Source: Burkholderiales bacterium
GTDB taxonomy: Bacteria; Pseudomonadota; Gammaproteobacteria; Burkholderiales; JACMKV01
Length of the DNA stretch: 5,788 nucleotides
Direction of reading: 5' to 3'
Assembly (NCBI GenBank): GCA_014379915.1
Contig: JACMKV010000342.1
Coordinates: forward strand, 1 to 5,788
In this document: one piece after another, positions 1-5,788 of the stretch
How the letters are laid out: every line of letters begins with the position of its first letter
Position numbering within the stretch: the stretch's first letter is position 1
The notes under the pieces: generated by a model
The model's database searches: none
Seen by the model: only the letters and a program-made list of their open reading frames with translations
Told to the model about the DNA's origin: nothing
Program-made: the position numbers and the translations under genes

Positions 1-1
1 C

Positions 2-3000
2 GCGTTCGACGCCATCGTGCGCGTCTGGTATCGGCGTCTCGTCAGTCATCGTCTGTTACTGCAATGGGATAGCGCGCAAACCATAGAGCGCCGCAGCCAC
101 GGCCGGCAACACGAGTTCCTGCTGAAAATGGCGTGGGCGACGACGGTTGCGGCCGCGATCGCGTTGCAGATCAACCTGAGTCAAGCGGGGATGCAATTCG
201 GCATGCAGGCATTCGCCCTGTTGTGGCTGGCCGCTCCATTGATCGTTATCGGATTAAGCCGGCGCGCATGGCATCGTCCGGCGCAACCGGTTGCCGAGGC
301 GGATCGCCGCATGCTGCGCCTGATCGCGCGCCGCACCTGGCGTTATTTCGATGACTTCGTCAATGCGCGAAGCAACTGGCTGCCGCCCGACAATTACCAG
401 GAATTCATGCTCGCCGAAGTCGCGCAACGCACGTCGCCGACCAATATCGGATTCGGCCTGCTGGCAAATCTGGCAGCGCGCGACTTTGGCTATATCACGA
501 CCGACGATGCGCTGGCGCGCACTCAGGCGACGCTGGACACTATCTCCAGGCTCGAACGCTTCGAAGGCCATCTGCTGAACTGGTACAACACCGCGACCCT
601 GGAACCGCTGCACCCGCGCTATATATCGATGGTCGACAGCGGCAATCTTCTGGCGGCTTGCTGGACGGTACAGCAGGGGTATGAACAACTGCTGAACAGC
701 GCCGTAATCGCGCCGTCGGCGTTGGCGGGACTGGCCGATGTTTTGGCGTTGCTCGATGAATCGGGCGCGGCAGATGCGTCGTCCGCGGAAATCGAGGCAT
801 TGCATGCGCTAACCGCGATGCCTCGTCAGCCGCTCGAAGAAATCGTGCGGCGCATGGCTTTGGCAACGCGCCACGCAGAAGCGCTCGCGCGCTCCCCGGC
901 GCTCGCGGGTGGTTTGGACGATTCGGAACAGGCCGCTTATTGGCCGCGGCAACTGGCTCGCCAGGCGAACGCCTGGCACGCGACCATCGAGCGATATCTG
1001 CCATGGGTGCAAGTGCTTGCCGAGCCGCCGCCCGAAGGTCTGCTGCCACTGGGCAGCGGTGCGCACGAATGGCGGCGGCGGGCGCTGGCCGCGCAGCCGT
1101 CGCTGCGCATGCTGGCGAGCGGTAACATCCCCGGCGCCGGTCCGCTGCTCGCGCTACAGATGCGGGCGGGCGAACTCGATGTTCCGCAGACAGCGCGCGA
1201 TTGGCTCGATCGACTTGCCGCGGCGATAGCCTCCGCACAGCGCTCCGCGGCTCAGCAAGTTGCAGCCGCCGAACAGATCATCGCCCGCATCGGCGAAATG
1301 GCGGACGCTATCAATATGCGATTTTTGTATCGCGAAGAACGCAAGCTGTTCGCGATCGGCTACAACGTCAGTGACCTGCGGCTCGACAACTCCTATTACG
1401 ATCTGCTCGCCAGCGAAGCGCGCCTCGGCAGTTTCGCGGCGATCGCGCGCGGCGATGTGCCGGCCGAACATTGGTGGGCGCTTGGCCGGCCGTACGCGTC
1501 GGCCTACGGGCGGCGCGCGCTGCTGTCGTGGAGCGGCACCATGTTCGAATTCCTGATGCCGCTGTTGATGACGCGCGGCTTTAAACATTCGCTGCTCGAT
1601 CAGGCGTGCGTGGCGGCAGTCGAAAGCCAGATCGATTACGGCGCACAGCGCCGCATTCCGTGGGGGATTTCGGAAGCGGCGTTCAGCGCGCTCGACGCGC
1701 ACCAGATTTATCAATATCGCGCGTTTGGCGTGCCCGGCCTGGGTCTGAAACGCGGGCTCGAAGAAGACCTGGTGGTGAGTCCGTATTCTTCGGCGCTGGC
1801 GCTGCAAGTGGCACCAGCCGCAGCGATCGAGAATCTACGCCGTCTCGCCGATCTCGAGCCGCGCGGTCTGCTTGGCGATTATGGATTTTTCGAGTCTATC
1901 GATTATTCGCGCCAGCGCGATCCGCGCGGTGCGCGCGGCGTGCCGGTCCATGCCTACATGGCGCATCACCAGGGGATGATTCTGGTCGCGTTCGATAACG
2001 CGCTGCACGATAACATCATGCCCGCCCGCTTTCATACCGATGCCCGCGTGCGCGCCGCGGAACCGTTACTGTTCGAACGCATTCCGCAGGCAGTGACGGT
2101 AGCCAAAGACTACGTGCGCGAAGCGCCGCTGCCGCGTCTGCTTCCGATCACCGCTGCGCCGCAGACCAGCCGTGCCGCTACCCAGGACACCTCGACGCCC
2201 AAGGTTCATCTGCTGTCGAACGGCGCGTATTCGGTGATGGTGACCGATTCCGGCGGCGGTTACAGCCGCTTTCACGACATCGATATTACGCGCTGGCGCG
2301 CCGACACCACGCGCGATTGCTGGGGCAGCTTTATCTATCTGAAAGCCATGCGTAGCGGACGCATCTGGTCCGCTACGCATCAGCCGATGGGTTCGGCGAC
2401 TGCGCGCTATTCGGTGAGTTTCAACGGGGATAAAGCCGAATTCATCCGGCGCGATAACGATTTCGATACCCAGACCGAGATCGTCGTGTCGCCCGAAGAC
2501 AACGCGGAAATCCGCCGCGTGACCCTGATCAATCACAGCTCGCGCGAACGCGTTATCGAAGTAACCAGCTATGCCGAGATCGTGCTGACCGCGCACAACG
2601 CCGATCGTGCGCATCCGGCATTCAACAATCTGTTCGTTGAAACCGAAGCGCTGCCGCAGACGCTGCTGGCGTGGCGGCGCGCCGGCTCGCCCAATGACGC
2701 CGGCCTGTGGGCCGCACATACCGTCTCGCCGGCCGGCTCGGTGCAATTCGAGACCGCGCGCGAAGCGTTTCTCGGCCGCGGCCGGACGCTGGATAATCCG
2801 CAGGCGCTGGAACGCGCGTTGACCGGCAGCGCCGGCACGGTGCTCGACCCGGTATTCAGCCTGCGCCGCCGCGTCACCCTGGCAGGTAACGCGCGCGTGC
2901 AGCTTTCATTCATCACTGCCGTCGCCGATTCTCGCGAACAAGCGTTGGCCATCGCGCAAAAATATGCCGACGCGCGCGCCATCGACCGCGCGTTCGATTT

Positions 3001-5788
3001 GGCCTGGACGCATACGCAACTGGAAATGCGCCGCCTGCGCATTCAGCGCGACGACAGCCGCTTGTTCGAGGAACTGGCCGGACATCTGCTGTATCCGCAT
3101 GCGCAATTGCGTCCCCCGGCGGATCGGCTGCGGCGCAATGCACTCGGCCAATCCGGCCTGTGGGCGCACGGCATCTCGGGGGATCTGCCGATCATCGTCC
3201 TGACCATCGGCGATGCGCAAGATATCGACTTGGTCAGCCAAACCCTGATCGCCTACAACTATCTGCGTTTGCGCGGGCTGAAAACCGATCTCGTGATCCT
3301 GAACGAAGAAGCGGCAAGCTATGAACAGACTTTGCACGACAGACTGCGCCGCCTTACCCAGACACATGGCCAGACACATGGGCAAACGCAAAGGCAGGCG
3401 CCGCTGCCGGGTGCGGCCGGCAGTGTGTTTCTGCTGGCAGCGGCCAATCTCCCCGAGCGCGATTTGGACCTGATGCTGGCGAGCGCCAAAGCGGTGTTGG
3501 TGGCGGCCAGAGGTTCGCTGCGCAAACAGCTGGCGACACCGGCGCAAACCACGCCGCTGCCGCCGCTCCTGACGGTCAACCAGCGGTTCCGGGAAGAGCC
3601 GTCGCCGCCCCTGTACTACATGGAGTTGCCGTATTTCAACGGCCTCGGCGGATTTACCCAGGATGGCCGCGAGTATGTGATTTATCTTGGCCCAAAAGCG
3701 TGCACGCCAGCGCCGTGGGTCAACGTCATGGCGAACGCCAATTTCGGCGCGCTGGTCAGCGAATCGGGCAACGGATTCAGCTGGTACGGCAACAGCCAAA
3801 GCAATCGTCTGACGCCGTGGGCCAACGATGCGGTCGGCGATCCGGCCGGCGATGCGATTTACATTCGCGATGACGACATGGGCGTCTACTGGACGCCGAC
3901 CGCGTCGCCGATCCGCGAGCTCGACGCCTACCGCGCGCGGCACGGTCAGGGCTATAGCGTGTTCGAGCACAACAGCCATGCGATCGAACAGGAGTTGCTG
4001 ACTTTTGTGCCCGTCGACGATGACGACGGAGGCGGCGACGGCGCGCCGCTTCGGATACAGAAGCTCCGCTTGCGCAATGTAAGTACGCTCGCGCGCCGTC
4101 TGACCGTGACGTTTTATGCCGAATGGGTACTCGGCGCGCAGCGCGAGGAAACCCAGCAACACGTGATCACCAACTGGGATACCGAAACCCAGGCGCTGCT
4201 CGCGCGCAACGCCTATCACCCGGATTTTGCGGCGCGCGTCGCGTTTGCCGCGTGCAGCCCGGCGGCCAGTTCCTACAGCGCCGATCGCGGCGAGTTTATC
4301 GGCCGCAACGGCTCGCTGTATGCGCCGGCGGCGTTGTCGCGAACCAGATTATCGCGCACCAGCGGCGCCGGTCTCGATCCATGCGCTGCGCTGCAAGTAA
4401 AGCTTGAATTCGATCCTGGTCAGGAAGCGGAACTCGTTTTCCTGCTCGGTCAGGGCGAAAACGCGGGCGCGGCGCGCGAGCTGATCAGGCGTTATCGCGA
4501 CGCGCCGGCGGTCGAGCAGGCCTTGACCGCTACGCGCGCGTGGTGGGACCGCGTGCTCGGCGTCATCGAGGTCAAAACGCCCGATCTCGCGCTCGACTTG
4601 CTGCTGAATCGCTGGTTGCTCTACCAGGATTTGAGTTGCCGCATCTGGGGGCGATCGGCGTTTTATCAGTCCGGCGGCGCCTACGGTTTTCGCGATCAAT
4701 TGCAGGACGTGCTGGCTGTCGTTTACGCCGCGCCATGGATTGCGCGCGCGCAGATTCTGCGCGCGGCTTCACGCCAATTCCGTGAAGGCGATGTCCAGCA
4801 CTGGTGGCATCCGCCCTCGGGCGCCGGGGTGCGCACGCGCATTTCCGATGATCTGCTATGGCTTCCGTATGTGACCGCGCAGTATGTGCGCATCACCGGC
4901 GATAGCGGGATACTCGATGAATCGGCGCCGTTTCTCGACGGCGCAATTCTGGGAGCCGATGAGCACGACAAATATTTCGTGCCGTCGCAGTCAGCGGAAA
5001 CGGCTTCGTTGCTCGAACATTGCCGGCGCGCGGTGGAAAAAGGCGCGACTGAAGGCGCCCACGGCTTGCCGCTGATCGGCGGCGGCGACTGGAACGACGG
5101 AATGAACCGCGTCGGCGCCGGCGGCCACGGCGAAAGCGTGTGGCTGGCGTGGTTCCTGATCCACGTCCTGCACGACTGGGCATATCTGTCTGCATTGCGC
5201 GGCGGCAAGGAAGCACGGACATCTCGCGCTCGCGCCGCGCGCCTCACGCAAGCGGTCGAACGACACGCGTGGGACGGCGGCTGGTATTTGCGCGCGTTCT
5301 TCGACGATGGCGCGCCGCTTGGTTCAACGCGCAACGATGAAGCCAAAATCGATACGCTGGCGCAATCATGGGCGGTGATTTCGGGCGCCGCCGAGCCGGG
5401 CCGCGCAGCGATGGCGCTGAACGCCGCCGAGCAACATCTGGTGCGCGCCGCCGAACGCATGGTTTTGTTGTTCGCGCCGCCGTTCGACAAAACGCCGCGC
5501 GATCCCGGCTATATCAAAAGCTATCCTCCCGGCGTGCGCGAAAACGGCGGGCAGTACACGCATGGCTCGCTGTGGTTGCCGATGGCGTTCGCGCGGCTCG
5601 GCGATGGCGATAAAGCGAGCGCGCTGTTGCAGATGATGAGCCCGGTCGAGCACGCTCGCACGCCTGCCGATGTCGCGCATTACAAGGTCGAGCCGTATGC
5701 CGTCGCCGCCGATGTTTATGCGCTCGCCGGGAAGATTGGCCAGGGCGGCTGGACCTGGTACACCGGATCGGCCGGCTGGATGTATCGC
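2..5788 (+). CDS. ndvB: Cyclic beta-1,2-glucan synthase, NdvB/ChvB/Cgs family (partial, both ends outside window)
   Basis: This frame is open for 1929 codons with no stop, from the first to the last base. The product is the central and C-terminal two thirds of a cyclic beta-1,2-glucan synthase. This inner-membrane enzyme uses UDP-glucose to build periplasmic cyclic glucans, which act in osmoadaptation and host interaction. Domains in order (window residues): end of the GT84 region (1-42), two membrane helices (about 43-86), GH189 cyclising domain (about 111-690), a non-catalytic GH94-like module (about 734-1180), and a catalytic GH94 phosphorylase module (about 1195 onward). Diagnostic motifs are YYDLLASEARLGSF, PWGISEAAF, YMAHHQGM, GISGDLPI, GGGDWNDGMN, ENGGQYTHG and WYTGSAGWMY. 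Family members are about 2800 residues, so about 800-900 N-terminal and 100-130 C-terminal residues lie outside. No frameshift or internal stop is seen and the key motifs are intact, so the gene looks functional. Family assignment is very secure. The symbol (ndvB, chvB or cgs) is a matter of naming convention. Confidence 0.95.
125..262 (+). other. Two predicted transmembrane segments after the GT84 domain
   Basis: Window residues 43-60 (starting MAWATTVAAAIALQINL) and 68-86 (MQAFALLWLAAPLIVIGL) are hydrophobic stretches joined by a short polar loop. A basic segment, SRRAWHRP, follows the second. Upstream, residues 1-42 (with YRRLVSHRLLLQW) match the conserved end of the glucosyltransferase part of the family. 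The basic residues after the second helix suggest a cytoplasmic side there. A hairpin re-entering the cytoplasm fits the known arrangement, in which synthesis, trimming and cyclisation happen on the cytoplasmic side before export by the ABC transporter NdvA/ChvA/Cgt. Topology is inferred from hydrophobicity only. Confidence 0.75.
332..2080 (+). other. Middle cyclising domain (GH189; Pfam glycoamylase-like region) of the synthase
   Basis: Window residues 111-690 form an (alpha/alpha)6-type domain of about 580 residues. It opens with RTWRYFDDFV and WLPPDNYQE, followed by RTSPTNIGFGLL, NWYNT and VDSGNLLA. The second half has MRFLYREERKLFAIGYN, SYYDLLASEARLGSF, PWGISEAAFSALD, LGDYGFFESIDY and YMAHHQGMI. 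This is the domain shown in related synthases to close the ring by transglycosylation of linear beta-1,2-glucan (family GH189). The acidic residues most likely to be catalytic are Glu558 (in PWGISE, base 1673) and Glu631 (in YGFFESID, base 1892). I chose them because they sit in the most conserved motifs; I did not align them to a structure. Domain limits are approximate. Confidence 0.85.
2348..2380. repeat. Perfect 13-bp inverted repeat with 7-base loop inside the coding sequence
   Basis: The arms are 2348-2360 (atgcgtagcggac) and 2368-2380 (gtccgctacgcat), exact reverse complements separated by gcatctg (2361-2367). The element encodes part of AMRSGRIWSATHQ in the first GH94-like module, and its reading frame is undisturbed. 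The mRNA could fold a stable GC-rich stem-loop here. No T-run follows the stem (the next bases are cagccgatggg), so it is not an intrinsic terminator. Confidence 0.85.
3359..3394 (+). repeat. In-frame 12-bp tandem repeat encoding QTHG units
   Basis: Units are 3359-3370 (cagacacatggc), 3371-3382 (cagacacatggg) and a diverged third at 3383-3394 (caaacgcaaagg). The first two differ only in the last base. They encode QTHG-QTHG-QTQR at window residues 1120-1131, in a Gln/Ala/Pro-rich loop that precedes GSVFLLAAANLPERD in the first GH94-like module. The 12-bp period keeps the frame, so copy-number change would lengthen or shorten the loop without breaking the protein. Confidence 0.85.
3580..5788 (+). 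other. Second, catalytic GH94 phosphorylase module (C-terminus truncated by window)
   Basis: Window residues 1195-1929 form a complete GH94 beta-sandwich followed by most of an (alpha/alpha)6 barrel. The sandwich carries YFNGLGGFTQDGREYVI, WVNVMANANFGALVSESG, WYGNSQSNRLTPW and YAEWVLG. The barrel carries GAYGFRDQLQDVLA, HWWHPP, RTRISDDLLWLPY, GGGDWNDGMNRVG and GESVWLAWFL. It continues with QSWAVISG, ENGGQYTHGSLW and WYTGSAGWMYR. By analogy with cellobiose and chitobiose phosphorylases, Asp1696 (first D of DWND, base 5087) is the likely general acid. His1854 (YTHG) and Thr1921-Gly1922 (YTGSAG) are likely phosphate contacts. In Cgs enzymes this module phosphorolyses the growing linear glucan and so limits chain length. 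All these residues are present, so activity is predicted. The stop codon lies beyond the window. Confidence 0.9.

Larger units (their letters stand above)
2201..3550 (+). other. First GH94-like module (beta-sandwich plus helical part), probably non-catalytic
   Basis: Window residues about 734-975 begin KVHLLSNGAYSVMVTDSGGGYSR and continue with ITRWRADTTRDCWGSFIYL, WSATHQP and EIRRVTLINHSSRERVIEVTSYAEI. This is the N-terminal beta-sandwich fold of GH94 enzymes (GT36/CBM_X-type in Pfam). The following part (about 976-1180) carries the family-specific GISGDLPIIVLTIGD and GLKTDLVILNEEA. It contains no DWND catalytic motif and no phosphate-binding histidine motif. I read it as an ancient, degenerate duplication of the GH94 module that now serves a structural or glucan-binding role. 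Compare NGAYSVMVTDSGGGYS here with NANFGALVSESGNGFS at residues 1245-1260 in the second copy. Confidence 0.8.

Noticed and set aside
254..1807. Several minus-strand open frames of 180-230 codons
   Set aside because: They overlap each other and the conserved GH189 coding region, and their translations are low-complexity Arg/Ala/Gln-rich. They are treated as shadows.
2348..2380. Reading the hairpin as an intrinsic terminator or attachment site
   Set aside because: There is no T-run after the stem, it sits mid-gene within an intact frame, and no integrase or mobile-element sequence is nearby.
2906..4219. A 437-codon open frame on the minus strand
   Set aside because: It lies wholly antisense to a strongly conserved coding region. 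Its product is Arg/Gln-rich with no recognisable domain, and long antisense frames are expected where the sense strand has GC-rich third positions.
4723..5490. A 255-codon open frame on the minus strand
   Set aside because: It is antisense to the GH94 catalytic barrel, including the DWND motif. Its composition (Ser/Arg/Ala/Pro-rich) is that of a shadow frame, and no family is recognisable.
1..5788. A novel multi-gene system, CRISPR array, RNA gene or promoter region
   Set aside because: The whole window is one coding frame of a known enzyme family. There is no intergenic space, no regularly spaced repeats, and no tRNA or rRNA-like segment.

Overview
The whole window is the interior of one very large plus-strand gene. 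Frame 2 (codons starting at base 2) stays open for 1929 codons from the first to the last base, with neither its start nor its stop inside. The protein is a cyclic beta-1,2-glucan synthase of the NdvB/ChvB/Cgs family. These are inner-membrane enzymes of roughly 2800 residues that make periplasmic cyclic beta-1,2-glucans. The missing upstream part should hold the GT84 glucosyltransferase and the first membrane helices. Only about 100-130 residues should be missing at the C-terminus.

Layout. Bases 2-330 hold the tail of the GT84 region and two membrane segments. Bases 332-2080 hold the middle cyclising domain (GH189, overlapping the Pfam 'glycoamylase' region), with candidate glutamates in PWGISE and YGFFESID. 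Bases 2201-3550 hold a first GH94-like module (beta-sandwich plus helical/Rossmann-like part) that lacks the phosphorylase catalytic motif. Bases 3580-5788 hold the second, catalytic GH94 module with DWND, YTHG and YTGSAGW motifs. In the family model, GT84 elongates a linear beta-1,2-glucan from UDP-glucose, GH94 trims it by phosphorolysis and so sets ring size, and GH189 closes the ring by transglycosylation.

Organism. The DNA is GC-rich (roughly 60%), with GC-rich third codon positions and no eukaryotic features. This fits a Gram-negative proteobacterium. The protein looks like a non-rhizobial member of the family, possibly beta- or gammaproteobacterial, but the sequence alone does not settle the lineage.

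There is no second gene, RNA gene, mobile element, CRISPR array or intergenic space. The points worth a second look lie inside the gene: a perfect 13-bp inverted repeat with a 7-base loop (2348-2380), a 12-bp in-frame tandem repeat encoding QTHG units (3359-3394), and an Asp/Gly-rich insertion (4016-4042). The system itself is known. I do not see a previously undescribed one.
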